DNA of 64,000 bases from Paenibacillus xerothermodurans (GCF_002220865.2 NZ_NHRJ02000015.1:1-64000); one strand, 5' to 3'; positions 28,501 to 36,509 are shown, counted from the first letter of the stretch. The notes: generated from the sequence alone by a model not told the origin. A program made the numbers and translations.

Positions 28501-28913
28501 GAAGCAAAACGACAAAAACCGACTGGATCAAGGTCGCAGGTGCTTCTGCAGCGGCTATTCCTGTGACTTCGGATCAAAGCCATTCCAAAATTGTCGACGG
28601 TATTCAAGTTACTCTTCAGAACGATCATCCGGAAGCGGGGAAAGATTTTGAATTGAACTTCCAGCTCACCGATGCAGACACAAAAGAGCCCATCACGGAT
28701 TTGGAGCAGTATTTGGGAGCTATAGGTCATGTGGTCGTTCTGAGTGAAGATACTGAGGAATATCTTCATGTTCATCCGGTTGATGAGAAGGCAACAGGGC
28801 CTGTCGCTGAGTTCATGACTAAATTCCCAAGCCCGGGAACGTATAAAATTTGGGGGCAGTTTCAACGAGAAGGAAAAGTGTTTACCGTGCCCTTCGTTGT
28901 TCAAGTTTCTTAA
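25593..28913 (+). CDS. copA: Copper-translocating P1B-ATPase fused to a secreted His-rich domain
   Basis: Cu(I) export ATPase of 1106 residues, about 300 longer than usual. Start ATG at 25593 follows AAAAGGTG. In order: two heavy-metal domains with CxxC (GMTCAACAN at C22/C25 and GMTCAACAA near residue 90), the ATPase core with membrane motif CPC near 454-456, phosphorylation site DKTGT near 499, SEHPLAEA and hinge GDGINDAP near 698. The ATPase part ends near 805 (ALRLQHVDRK). With no stop codon it continues through a further membrane segment (about 817-835), a His/Gly/Ser-rich linker and two similar beta domains carrying HLIVVSKDLSYFNHIHPE and HVVVLSEDTEEYLHVHP. The added domain would lie outside the cell, on the side to which copper is released. 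An internal ATG at 28026 could also start it separately. Confidence 0.9.
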   Translation: MSQSQSNSANKQATLQVTGMTCAACANRIEKGLTKLEGVSQANVNFALEQATVQFDPAKVDMSRVEQKIKDLGYGTVKQSADFDIVGMTCAACAARIEKGLNKLEGVNATVNLALETAHVEYAPSMVSTAELIKKVEQLGYKATPKTEAQTDGDHRQREIRHQQWMLIISAILTFPLLWAMVGHFSFTAWIWVPEIFMEPRFQFALATPVQFIIGGRFYIGAFKALRNGSANMDVLVALGTSAAYFFSLYATIWDISSALYYETSAVLITLILLGKLLEALAKGRSSEAIKSLVGLRAKTATVIRNGEEKVVPVEDVAVGDIFLVKPGDKVPVDGVVLEGVSAVDESMLTGESIPVAKHPGEPVIGATFNKNGVLKVQATKVGKETALSQIIKVVEEAQGSKAPIQRVADVISGIFVPIVVGIAAITFVIWYFVLGPGDVAEALENAIAVLVIACPCALGLATPTSIMAGSGRAAELGILFKGGEHLENTQRVTTVVLDKTGTVTKGKPQLTDLRIHEEFEEAQVLSWVGAAEKNSEHPLAEAIVAGIRDKGIAMPPTESFQAIPGYGITAVVEGRSILVGTEKLMAQNDVNVEKAFEEMGKLESEGKTAMLVAVDGRYAGMVAAADTIKETSRQAIARMKQLGLAVIMMTGDNERTANAIARQVGIDHVLAEVLPDGKANEVTKLQQAGEKVAMVGDGINDAPALATADIGMAIGTGTDVAMEAADVTLMRGDLNSIPDAISMSKQTMRNIKQNLFWALAYNVVGIPIAALGYLEPWLAGAAMALSSVSVVLNALRLQHVDRKDKESEGHMGQRQFILIVLLVVMTFFAGYGFGKQANVPTVGDQSRGQQPIGGQQSAAGHGHGGSDSHGSHSENTSTTATNAVWSTENAEAGKETIVRINIQEEAGQPVDKFDIEHEKLLHLIVVSKDLSYFNHIHPEYKGKGEFVITNNFPSGGEYKLIADYVPSNGSKTTKTDWIKVAGASAAAIPVTSDQSHSKIVDGIQVTLQNDHPEAGKDFELNFQLTDADTKEPITDLEQYLGAIGHVVVLSEDTEEYLHVHPVDEKATGPVAEFMTKFPSPGTYKIWGQFQREGKVFTVPFVVQVS
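28008..28028 (+). promoter_or_regulatory. Internal RBS and start codon within copA fusion
   Basis: AAGGAG (28008-28013) and GAAGG lie before an in-frame ATG at 28026, exactly where the extra membrane segment begins (MGQRQFILIVLLVV). It suggests that the tail was, or still is, a separate 295-residue gene. Confidence 0.5.
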
Positions 28914-28928
28914 ACATAGGCCGCCTCA

Positions 28929-28957
28929 GGCCGCCTCTGGCGGCCGTTTTCTTTTTT
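28929..28957 (+). terminator. Terminator of copA
   Basis: GGCCGCC, TCT loop, GGCGGCC, then GTTTTCTTTTTT. Perfect 7-bp stem 16 nt after the stop. Confidence 0.9.
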
Positions 28958-29185
28958 AAGCACGCACTTGTGGGCGGTATGAGCAAGCCAAGCATGTCAC
29001 TCCTAAACTGTGATGCACCTAGCCAGTGCGGTGCACTTGAACACCCAGCGACGGGTACTGTATGATTTTTGATGGGCGCACAGCCAACCATTGGGGATGG
29101 TGATTCTGGGCCCAGTCGAACTCAGATCAGGGGGAGTCCAAGGAATGGATTGAGAAAATGCCGAACCGAGGAGAATGTCCGTTAT

Positions 29186-29821
29186 ATGCTAAAAAAGTGG
29201 CTAATCAGTCTTGGCTACGTGTCAGCCATTATCGTGATGATTATGTATAAAGATGAAGTCCTTCATTGGTTGGAGGCTGGCAGTGTAGATCTCGTGCTTG
29301 TATTTGGAATCGCTGTATTATTGGCTATGGTACCGGTGCTGCCCTACGGGGTGGTGGCAGGTGTAATCGGCGCAAAATATGGCCCCGTTGTCGGCGGTGC
29401 CCTAAACGTATTCAGTTCCACGTTCGCAGCTGCTCTGCTATTTTTGTCACTGAGGTTAATTTTTCAGGAGCAGGGGAAAAAATTTTTGGCTAAATATAAG
29501 CGTATAGATCAATTCACGCAGTTGATGGAACAACACGCGTTTGTCGCGGTTTTAACCGCCCGGCTTATTCCGTTTATACCTGCACTCGCAGTAAATGTGT
29601 ATACCGCATTGAGCCGGATGAGTTTCGGCACCTTTTTTGCGGCCACCCTGATTGGCAAAATACCTGTAATGTTTGTGTTTGCCATCATTGGCGACCAACT
29701 TGTCTCCGATTGGCGGCAAGTGGCTTGGACAGCGCTGGGCTATGCTCTGTTTCTATTCTTAGTATGGATGCTCTATCGATCCTATCAAAAGCGGGCTGCC
29801 AACAAATCTAAGGCTGCTTAA
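29186..29821 (+). CDS. TVP38/TMEM64 family membrane protein
   Basis: Integral membrane protein of 211 residues with about five or six hydrophobic segments. The central block LPYGVVAGVIGAKYGPVVGGALN and the later RLIPFIPALAVNVYTALSRMSFGTFFAATLIGK-type region, with its arginine and proline, are typical of the VTT/SNARE-associated domain (PF09335) shared with DedA proteins. These proteins are implicated in lipid scrambling and membrane homeostasis. The ATG at 29186 is chosen because the protein then begins just before the first membrane segment and GAGGAG lies at 29168. It stands alone and ends with the hairpin at 29852. Confidence 0.85.
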   Translation: MLKKWLISLGYVSAIIVMIMYKDEVLHWLEAGSVDLVLVFGIAVLLAMVPVLPYGVVAGVIGAKYGPVVGGALNVFSSTFAAALLFLSLRLIFQEQGKKFLAKYKRIDQFTQLMEQHAFVAVLTARLIPFIPALAVNVYTALSRMSFGTFFAATLIGKIPVMFVFAIIGDQLVSDWRQVAWTALGYALFLFLVWMLYRSYQKRAANKSKAA

Positions 29822-29851
29822 ACTTGTAACATTTGCTGCAGAAAAAATGCA

Positions 29852-29888
29852 CCCCTAAGCAGGCATCGCATTAGCCAGGGGCTTTTTT
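29852..29888 (+). terminator. Terminator of the TVP38 gene
   Basis: CCCCT ... GGC ... GCC ... AGGGG with a run of six T after it. Confidence 0.65.
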
Positions 29889-29941
29889 ACGATGTCTGTG
29901 CTGCAGGGTGCAGGTCGCGCGATGCCGCGGCCATTGTTTTG

Positions 29942-30160
29942 CTAAGCTGGAGAATTGGTCATCGCAATATTAGTGTTTTTCCGTTGGCAGTTGTCGAGAC
30001 CTAGCATATTGTTCGCCGGGCAGTAGCGGAATGCTCCAGTCAGAATCGGAGCGAGCCCCAGCAGGCCCCACCAACGTCTATAATACAATCCCGATAGCAT
30101 AATGGCGCCACCTATTGACATCCGTACAATGCGCTCCGTGTTGCCCACATTACATTTCAC
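29942..30160 (-). CDS. DUF2892 (YgaP-like) small membrane protein
   Basis: A 72-residue protein. The opening MKCNVGNTERIVRMSIGGAIM, two short hydrophobic segments and the motif GAFRYCPANNMLGLDNC are the hallmark of the DUF2892/YgaP transmembrane domain, where the Cys-Pro region faces the membrane surface. In YgaP the domain is linked to a rhodanese; here it stands alone, as is common in Firmicutes. GGGGGTGA precedes the ATG on the minus strand. Function not known. Confidence 0.88.
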   Translation of the reverse strand: MKCNVGNTERIVRMSIGGAIMLSGLYYRRWWGLLGLAPILTGAFRYCPANNMLGLDNCQRKNTNIAMTNSPA

Positions 30161-30545
30161 TCAAATCACCCCCGTCGTTATTTTGCCCCCGTCTCAGAGA
30201 AAATCACGATTCACACAGCTGCTCGCTCTTCCAGGGCGGTATTAAAAAACTGGCAAGTGAACGGTTATTCGTGTACATGTGTCAACAGTTGGTGCCGCAA
30301 CCTGCGACAGTACTGCTTGACGGTCACAGGAAGGCCAGACACGCTGGCTCGTGCCACGCTGCATACGTGATACGAAGGCCTATAATCTGCCGACAAAAGG
30401 GCATATTAACTTATTGGCATCATAAGTTTTGCTCCCATATGAACTGGGGTAAAAACAATTATTGCACCGCGTGTGATTATCCGGTGAAGTATCGCGCTTG
30501 TATGACATTTTTACCCAATTTCTGTTTCGTCAAAGGGGGGCAATC
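30161..30545. other. Gap before the polyketide cluster
   Basis: About 385 bp. Carries the upstream regions of DUF2892 (minus) and of the type III PKS (plus). An open frame rich in Cys and His spans it and overlaps the PKS start by ATGA, but has no start with a ribosome binding site; I do not call it. Confidence 0.35.
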
Positions 30546-31736
30546 ATGATTAACGCAGGTATCGCTTCACATTCACAGCCGCTGGAGCAACACTCCGCCG
30601 GTGCTGCCATTTGTGGGATAGGCACAGCCGTGCCGGAGCATAGGTTTAGTCAAGATGACGCAGCCCGCCAGCTGGAACAAGCATTTGCCGAGCAGCCGGA
30701 TGCCATGAGATGGATGAAGCGGGTGCTGCGGCAGTGCGGCGTCAAGACTAGATACACGTGTGAGCCCCGCCTGCTCAATTCATCTGATGCATCTGATACA
30801 TACCGTTTCTTGCCGTCCACCGACGTTCCACCGCCGAATACCGAAGAGCGAATGCACATATATAAAAGGGAGTCGGTGCCGCTTGCGCTGCGTGCGGCGC
30901 GTGAGGCGTTGGAAGACGCCAACACCGCTCCCGACCAAATCACTCATCTGATCACGGTTAGCTGCACCGGACAGTTTCTGCCGGGACTTGACGCCGAGGT
31001 ATGTTGGCAGCTTGGCCTGTCCCCGACGGTCAACCGGATTCCGCTGACCTATCTTGGCTGTGCGGCGGGATTGAAGGCGATCGGGCTGGCTCACGATCTA
31101 TGCTTAGGCGCCCAATCCGCGAAGATACTGGTTGTATGTGTGGAGCTGTGTACGCTCCATATCCAGCCGTCAAGCCGGCGGGAGGATCTGTTTGCCGCAT
31201 CTTTTTTCGGGGATGGAGCATCGGCCTGCGTCGTCGGGGCGGCATCCAGCTCAGGGCGCAAAGGTTCGTTTCGGCTGGGGAGCGGGCATTCATCTCTTCT
31301 GCCAGGTACGGCCAAGGCGATGACATGGGACGTAGGCAATTATGGATTCAAGCTCTACCTATCGCCTGACATCCCGAAGCTGCTCGGTGCCAGCCTGTTA
31401 TCGGAGATATGCCGTTTGCCGGGCGGGGATGCGCCCCCTGAGTTGTGGGCTATCCATCCTGGAGGCCGAGGGATTGTTGATGCCATCCAGGCCGTATGCG
31501 GACTTACTGACGACCAAACCCGCTTCAGCCGGAATGTCCTGCTGCAGTATGGAAACTTGTCATCTGCTACGATTCTTTTTGTTATGCATGCGATGCGGGA
31601 GGAGCTATCGCTTGCCGGTGCGGGCCCCAAAAGCGGTCTGGCGCTGGCGTTTGGTCCTGGCCTTACAGCGCAACTGCAAACACTGACGTATGTTCCACCC
31701 GCCTATCAGTCAGAGGTGCTTGAACATGGAGCGTAA
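30546..31736 (+). CDS. Type III polyketide synthase (chalcone synthase-like)
   Basis: Condenses an acyl-CoA starter with malonyl-CoA units on one active site to give alkylpyrones, alkylresorcinols or related phenols. 396 residues, normal for the family. The triad is visible as C171 (TYLGCAAGL), H304 (AIHPGGRGI) and N337 (YGNLSSAT). The C-terminal GFGPG-type loop appears as AFGPGLTAQ. The ATG at 30546 follows AAAGGGGGG. The product of the cluster cannot be predicted. The stop overlaps the start of the methyltransferase, and a flavoprotein follows, so three enzymes are produced together: synthase, methyl transfer and oxidation. Confidence 0.95.
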   Translation: MINAGIASHSQPLEQHSAGAAICGIGTAVPEHRFSQDDAARQLEQAFAEQPDAMRWMKRVLRQCGVKTRYTCEPRLLNSSDASDTYRFLPSTDVPPPNTEERMHIYKRESVPLALRAAREALEDANTAPDQITHLITVSCTGQFLPGLDAEVCWQLGLSPTVNRIPLTYLGCAAGLKAIGLAHDLCLGAQSAKILVVCVELCTLHIQPSSRREDLFAASFFGDGASACVVGAASSSGRKGSFRLGSGHSSLLPGTAKAMTWDVGNYGFKLYLSPDIPKLLGASLLSEICRLPGGDAPPELWAIHPGGRGIVDAIQAVCGLTDDQTRFSRNVLLQYGNLSSATILFVMHAMREELSLAGAGPKSGLALAFGPGLTAQLQTLTYVPPAYQSEVLEHGA

Positions 31737-32448
31737 AATACCGGATTTAAGCCGACGGGCGAGCGCCGCCGAGCTCATGGATGACTTCTCACAGGGAGGC
31801 TCGGAGCTTCGGGAGGCGCTCAGCCATCTCCGGCGGTTGAACCGTATATTTAGCGCGGCAGGTCCCTGCTTATACGGTCTCAAACGGCTGTGGCGGTATG
31901 CCGGCAAGCCGCAAAAACTGACCATTCTTGATGTCGGGGCAGGATCCGGAGATGTCAATCGGCGAATTCTTCGATGGGGTAGCAGCCGCGGAGTGAACTT
32001 AAGCATCACACTGGTTGACCTGACCGAAGAGTCATGTGAGGAGGCGCGTCTATTGTTTCGCCGTGAGCCCCGCGTGCAGGTGGAGCAGCGCAGCGTGTAC
32101 GATCTGCCCGGGAATTGCGCAGACATTGTGACCGGGTCGCAGTTTCTGCATCATTTTGATGAGAATGAGCTGCCTGGAGTGACTGCATCGATGCTAAAGG
32201 CGGCGAGATTGGGAGTCGTTGTAAGTGACATCCACCGGCATTGGCTGGCATGGACCGCGGTATGGTTGGCCACTCGTGCCGTATCTGCAAACCGGTACAT
32301 TCGGCATGACGGTCCGCTATCGGTGGCGAAAGGTTTTCGCGCCGAAGATTGGAACCGGCTAAGGGACGATCTAGGCACGACGGGGTTATCTTACTCGTGG
32401 AGGCCGATGTTTAGATATGCCGTCGTGATTCCGAAGGATGTCACCTAG
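31726..32448 (+). CDS. SAM-dependent methyltransferase of the type III PKS cluster
   Basis: 240 residues, Rossmann-type class I methyltransferase. Motif I is LTILDVGAGSGDVNRRIL near residue 65-80, followed by the acidic strand ITLVDLTEES and the motif TGSQFLHHFDE. The ATG at 31726 overlaps the last codons of the PKS, so the two are translationally coupled. The fold resembles the methyltransferases of bacterial type III PKS clusters that O- or C-methylate the polyketide ring. The flavoprotein gene starts 12 nt after its stop. Its substrate is inferred from position only. Confidence 0.88.
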   Translation: MERKIPDLSRRASAAELMDDFSQGGSELREALSHLRRLNRIFSAAGPCLYGLKRLWRYAGKPQKLTILDVGAGSGDVNRRILRWGSSRGVNLSITLVDLTEESCEEARLLFRREPRVQVEQRSVYDLPGNCADIVTGSQFLHHFDENELPGVTASMLKAARLGVVVSDIHRHWLAWTAVWLATRAVSANRYIRHDGPLSVAKGFRAEDWNRLRDDLGTTGLSYSWRPMFRYAVVIPKDVT

Positions 32449-32459
32449 GCAGAGGGGAG

Positions 32460-33641
32460 ATGAGGCGGTTGGGCAAGCTGTGGGACGCCGTAGTCATCGG
32501 AGCGGGCATTGCCGGCAGCAGTTTGGCGAAGCGATTAGCGGATAGGGGGTGGTCAACGATGCTGCTGGATCGCGACACATTCCCCCGTATAAAAGTATGC
32601 GGTGAATTTCTGTCCCCGGAGAGTCAAGCGATGCTCGAGGAGCTGGGTCTCTACGGCACGGTCCGCTCCCTTGAGCCAAGCACTATCTCAACAGCCCGCC
32701 TTGTTGCGCGACATGGTAAAATAGTAGATGTTCCGCTTCCTGGTATCGCCTGGGGCATTAGCCGTTATTCGCTTGATGCCGCTCTGTTGGATTCGGCAAG
32801 GAGGGCAGGAGCAGAGCTAAGCACCGGGACCACCGTTATCGGCGTTCGGCAGGCGGGAATGTACTACGAGGTTGAGACGCGGCGGGGCGGACAACAAGAA
32901 CTGCTCCAAGCACGGACGGTGTTTGCTGCATGGGGCGGCCGCCGCCGAAGAGGGCTTCTGCCCGATGATCTTAGCCAAACAGATGCTCCCAATCGAACCC
33001 CGGGCAAGGGGCGGACAACCTACGTCGGCATAAAATGCCACCTCACAGGCATGCGACCGGTTTCTGCCGTTGAACTTTATGTCTGCGCAGGCGGCTACGT
33101 GGGACTAAATAGCGTCGAAAACGGGGTGGTGAATGCAGCAGCCCTATTCACGAAGGATTCGGTACATGGGCTGGGTTCCGCGGTGCCGGTTATTTTGGAG
33201 GCGGCGGCCCGCAGTAACCCGATACTGGCAGGGCGGCTGACACCGGCAGAGCCGGCAGAGGGCACCGAGGCGGCTCTGGCCCCGGTCACACTATCGGACA
33301 GGCCTCAGCCCTGGCAGACAATCCCTCATCTCGGTGATGCCGCTGTGGTGGTTCCGCCGCTGTGTGGCGATGGCATGTCTATGGCTCTTCGCTCGGTGCT
33401 CTTATGTGAGCCGCTCACAGATCAGTATCTGAGGGGCCGCCTTTCGCTGCAAAAATGGCAGCAGCAGTATACGGCGGCAGTGCTTGCGGAATTTACCGGC
33501 CCGCTCCGGTGGGGGCGGCTAACGCATGCCCTTTGTTTTGCGCCAATTGCCGGCCGTTTGGCCTGGGCGGCGGCAAGGATGGCTCCTGGGCTGGCATCGA
33601 TGCTGGTTCGTGCCACACGCTTGCGGGAGAGCAGCCGGTAA
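32460..33641 (+). CDS. FAD-dependent oxidoreductase of the type III PKS cluster
   Basis: 393 residues. N-terminal FAD-binding fingerprint DAVVIGAGIAGSSLAKRLADRG, then DRDTFPRIKVCGEFLSPE (the CxGE-type loop of geranylgeranyl-reductase and halogenase-like flavoproteins), and the second FAD motif PPLCGDGMSMALRS near residue 300. It probably hydroxylates or desaturates the polyketide product. The start is uncertain: ATG at 32460 is only a few bases from GAGGGGAG, and TTG at 32469 has better spacing; both give the same domain. Last gene of the cluster; no terminator is obvious after it. Confidence 0.88.
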   Translation: MRRLGKLWDAVVIGAGIAGSSLAKRLADRGWSTMLLDRDTFPRIKVCGEFLSPESQAMLEELGLYGTVRSLEPSTISTARLVARHGKIVDVPLPGIAWGISRYSLDAALLDSARRAGAELSTGTTVIGVRQAGMYYEVETRRGGQQELLQARTVFAAWGGRRRRGLLPDDLSQTDAPNRTPGKGRTTYVGIKCHLTGMRPVSAVELYVCAGGYVGLNSVENGVVNAAALFTKDSVHGLGSAVPVILEAAARSNPILAGRLTPAEPAEGTEAALAPVTLSDRPQPWQTIPHLGDAAVVVPPLCGDGMSMALRSVLLCEPLTDQYLRGRLSLQKWQQQYTAAVLAEFTGPLRWGRLTHALCFAPIAGRLAWAAARMAPGLASMLVRATRLRESSR

Positions 33642-33731
33642 CAACAATTTAGTTATCGGGATGCCAAGAAATAGGTTGATTTTTTCGCAGGCGGTTTGTT
33701 CTCTCTCCGTTGAGCGGCAAAATCATCGCGT

Positions 33732-33824
33732 ACCTGTAGTGCTGGGCATTGATTCACGCTGGTACTGTGGAATATGGCACCTGCAGTGCTGGGCATCAGT
33801 CTCGCTAGTGCTGTGGAATATGGT
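33732..33824 (+). repeat. Imperfect tandem duplication of 47 bp
   Basis: Unit one 33732-33778 begins ACCTGTAGTGCTGGGCAT and ends GTGGAATATGGC; unit two 33779-33824 begins ACCTGCAGTGCTGGGCAT and ends GTGGAATATGGT. Non-coding, between the flavoprotein and the divergent propeptide gene. Confidence 0.75.
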
Positions 33825-33867
33825 GCTCCCCTCCACCGTAACAGCGATGAGTCCCGATGGCATTACG

Positions 33868-34620
33868 CTACTCTGAGATAACATTGCCGGTCAATGCGTG
33901 CACGATGACCGTTCTTGTTTGCGGCGTGGGCCGACTGTAGTGAAATTGTATCACATAGACCAGTGGAATCCCTTTTCTTGTCGGCATGTACTGCATCGTT
34001 ACTTCCCGCTGTGCCGCCGCTTCTAGTGGAGCTCCAAGCGCCGCGGTTGCCGCGGCTAGGGCTTGCTTTTCCGAGAGCACCGCAAACAATGGCCGATTAA
34101 ACAATTGCTTATGCAATTCCGGGTGAATGGCGCCCCTTACCTGGCGGACAACGCCCTGCTTATCGATGTGTACGATGAGTTCATCGCCATAGACGGGCGT
34201 ACCGAAAAGCACATGCTGCACACGGATGTGACTGGCGCCGCCGAGGGTGTTCCGCACTTCAATGATTTTCAGTTCATCGTGAGGGTGATTCAGTCCGTAC
34301 ACTGTTTTTAGACGGCTTAACACACCTGCCGCGATCCACCCAGGAGAGTGATTGGAGGGCGCGGTCAATTTTCCTCTCAGCAGGGTCGGCGTCCGCAAGC
34401 TGTGATTCCATTCTACTTCGACGCGACCGCCGTTCGTCCGGGTAAATTGATCAAGGGCTTCACGCACGTCGTGCCTCGCAAGCGGCTGTGCGTCTGACAA
34501 CTGTACATCAAGCGAGGACGAGCGATAGTTCTCCGACGATTGATAGCCCAGTGCGATTGAATCCTCACCGATCCCTGATAGCATTAAAGCCATGAAAAAT
34601 GGTACGCTGAAAGCGGTCAT
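33868..34620 (-). CDS. Secreted FTP-PepSY protein (stand-alone thermolysin-type propeptide)
   Basis: 250 residues. A hydrophobic N-terminus (MTAFSVPFFMALMLSG) acts as signal or anchor. It then resembles the propeptide of thermolysin-like (M4) metalloproteases: an FTP-like part (residues about 80-140, ending FGTPVYGDELIVHIDKQGVVRQVRG) and a PepSY-like part ending in YVIQFHYSRPTPQTRTVIVHALTGNVIS. M4 propeptides act as foldase and inhibitor. No HEXXH catalytic domain follows; the gene simply ends. The ATG at 34620 has GGGGGGA 6-7 nt upstream on the minus strand. It might inhibit or assist a protease encoded elsewhere. Opposite to the polyketide cluster. Confidence 0.8.
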   Translation of the reverse strand: MTAFSVPFFMALMLSGIGEDSIALGYQSSENYRSSSLDVQLSDAQPLARHDVREALDQFTRTNGGRVEVEWNHSLRTPTLLRGKLTAPSNHSPGWIAAGVLSRLKTVYGLNHPHDELKIIEVRNTLGGASHIRVQHVLFGTPVYGDELIVHIDKQGVVRQVRGAIHPELHKQLFNRPLFAVLSEKQALAAATAALGAPLEAAAQREVTMQYMPTRKGIPLVYVIQFHYSRPTPQTRTVIVHALTGNVISE

Positions 34621-34798
34621 CTGCAATCCCCCCGCGTATAGAATATTCCTATTATTGGGATACTTTTTCCATATAATTCAGACCTTGGGCGGTTTTGTGA
34701 CAGCAGAGTGATGTCTCATTTACTTTAGGCAGAAAAAAATGTATGATGTTAACCATAATAATTCACTATGTTAACTACATATAGGAGATTTAACGGAG

Positions 34799-34824
34799 GA
34801 GCCTGTCACCAAGGGGCTCTTTTT
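34799..34824 (+). terminator. Hairpin before the permease gene
   Basis: GAGCC (34799-34803), loop, GGCTC (34815-34819), then TTTTT. Its left part GAGCCTGTCACCA recurs in the terminator at 36744, on the other side of the permease operon. Could be a terminator or leader attenuator. Confidence 0.55.
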
Positions 34825-34928
34825 GCTTTTGCACGCAAATCCAGCGGCAATGGCAGCGAATATGTAACTATACCGTGGTATTTAGACCGCAGTATGGTCA
34901 TAATCTTAACATGCTAGGGGAGAGCATT

Positions 34929-36209
34929 ATGGAGCAGCAGGCAATTTTAGCAATCGGCATTTTCTTAATTATTTATGCGCTGATTATTTCTGAAAAAATC
35001 CACCGTACCGTCCTGGCGATGATCGGGGCAGTTTTAATGATTGTCCTGGGAATCGTGGATCAAGAAACAGCACTGCATCACGTCGACTTTAATACGCTTG
35101 GACTTCTGGTGGGTATGATGATCATCGTAGGCGTGACGGCGGAGACCGGGCTATTCAAGTATGTGGCATTGAAAGCAGCCAAAATGGCGAAAGGCAATCC
35201 CAAAAGGATTATGGTCTTGTTAGTGCTTATCACCGCTTTCGCTTCCGCATTCCTCGATAATGTCACTACTGTGCTGCTCATGGTGCCGGTGACTTTCAGT
35301 CTCACAAGACAGCTGCGTGTTAACCCGATACCTTTTCTTATCACGCAAATTATCGCTTCGAACGTCGGTGGTACCGCGACACTGATAGGCGATCCGCCTA
35401 ACATTATGATAGGCAGCGCAGTGGAAGAGTTAACGTTTATGGCGTTTATCAACAATTTGGCACCTATTGCCGTTATCATTGTGCTGGCCTATTTACCGCT
35501 GTTTCTTATGATGTTTGGCAAGCAAATTAAATCCACACCTGAGCTGCAGCGCAGCATCATGGATATGGATGAGACCGGTATCATCACCGACCGCAATTTG
35601 CTGAGGAAGTGCCTGATTGTGCTGGGACTTACCATCTTGGGCTTTTTCCTGCATCAGGCTCTGCATCTAGAATCCGCTACAGTCGCATTAACCGGCGCGT
35701 TCATTCTGCTTCTCATCACCGGTGAACACATGCTGGAAAAGGCGTTTCGCAGCGTGGAGTGGATTACGATTTTCTTCTTTGTAGGCTTGTTCGTGCTTGT
35801 CTCGGGCCTAGTTGAGACCGGGGTGATAGCGAGGCTCGCAGCCCAAGCGATCGAAGTGACCGGAGGTGATCTGTTGACCACTTCCATGTTAATCCTCTGG
35901 ATGAGTGCAATCGCATCTGCGTTTCTTGACAACATACCGTTTGTCGCGACGATGATTCCAATGATACAGGAAATGGGCAACATGGGAGTGACAAATCTGG
36001 AGCCGCTTTGGTGGAGCCTGGCTTTAGGCGCGTGCTTGGGCGGCAATGGTACGCTCATTGGAGCGAGTGCGAATTTAATTGTCGCAGGGCTGGCTGCCAA
36101 GGAGGGATATCCACTGACCTTCGTGCGGTATCTGCTATACGCTTTTCCATTGATGATTCTGTCCATTATATTATCGAGTATTTATATTTACGTACGATAT
36201 TTAATGTGA
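34929..36209 (+). CDS. ArsB/NhaD-type permease (SLC13/CitMHS superfamily)
   Basis: Integral membrane transporter of 426 residues with about 11-12 hydrophobic segments. Both inverted halves carry their diagnostic loops: AFLDNVTTVLLMVPVTF with GGTATLIGDPPNIMIG in the first, AFLDNIPFVATMIPM with GGNGTLIGASANLIVAG in the second. These helix-break loops bind the substrate in the ion transporter superfamily. It could move arsenite, sodium or an organic anion; no arsenic genes are nearby, so the substrate stays open. ATG at 34929 has AGGGGAG upstream. It is followed after 18 nt by a small gene, probably one operon. Confidence 0.88.
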   Translation: MEQQAILAIGIFLIIYALIISEKIHRTVLAMIGAVLMIVLGIVDQETALHHVDFNTLGLLVGMMIIVGVTAETGLFKYVALKAAKMAKGNPKRIMVLLVLITAFASAFLDNVTTVLLMVPVTFSLTRQLRVNPIPFLITQIIASNVGGTATLIGDPPNIMIGSAVEELTFMAFINNLAPIAVIIVLAYLPLFLMMFGKQIKSTPELQRSIMDMDETGIITDRNLLRKCLIVLGLTILGFFLHQALHLESATVALTGAFILLLITGEHMLEKAFRSVEWITIFFFVGLFVLVSGLVETGVIARLAAQAIEVTGGDLLTTSMLILWMSAIASAFLDNIPFVATMIPMIQEMGNMGVTNLEPLWWSLALGACLGGNGTLIGASANLIVAGLAAKEGYPLTFVRYLLYAFPLMILSIILSSIYIYVRYLM

Positions 36210-36227
36210 GGAAGGGACGTGGGATTC

Positions 36228-36509
36228 ATGCTGAAGTATACGTTCGATGACAAAATGATCGAGCTTAGTGAATCGCCGAACGAAAATGATTTCGAGTTCC
36301 GCATTCGTCTGGTGGGGGACACCCAACAGCTTAAACAACGACTGCAGGCCGTGCAACGTGATTTTGAAAATAACGATCTCGTAACGGATGTTTTGTCCTA
36401 TCTGTACTTAAACGGCGAGTACCGGATCATCGTTAGACATGATTTCTATGTGGATTTTATTCTTGCAATGATGAAGCATCGACTGCTGTTAAGCGTAGCA
36501 TGGGAATAA
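36228..36509 (+). CDS. Small hypothetical protein, permease operon
   Basis: 93 residues, soluble, no membrane segment. Reads MLKYTFDDKMIELSES, a run of charged helix (QLKQRLQAVQRDFENND) and two strands ending in DFILAMMKHRLLLSVAWE. I recognise no family. AGGAAGGG precedes the ATG, and the gap to the permease stop is 18 nt, so it is co-transcribed. It might be a cytoplasmic partner of the transporter, but nothing in the sequence shows a ligand or catalytic site. Confidence 0.7.
   Translation: MLKYTFDDKMIELSESPNENDFEFRIRLVGDTQQLKQRLQAVQRDFENNDLVTDVLSYLYLNGEYRIIVRHDFYVDFILAMMKHRLLLSVAWE

Noticed and set aside
30115-30549. Cys/His-rich open frame of 144 codons ending in ATGA overlap with the PKS start
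   Set aside because: No start codon with a ribosome binding site, antisense over DUF2892 at its beginning, composition not protein-like; kept only as gap note.
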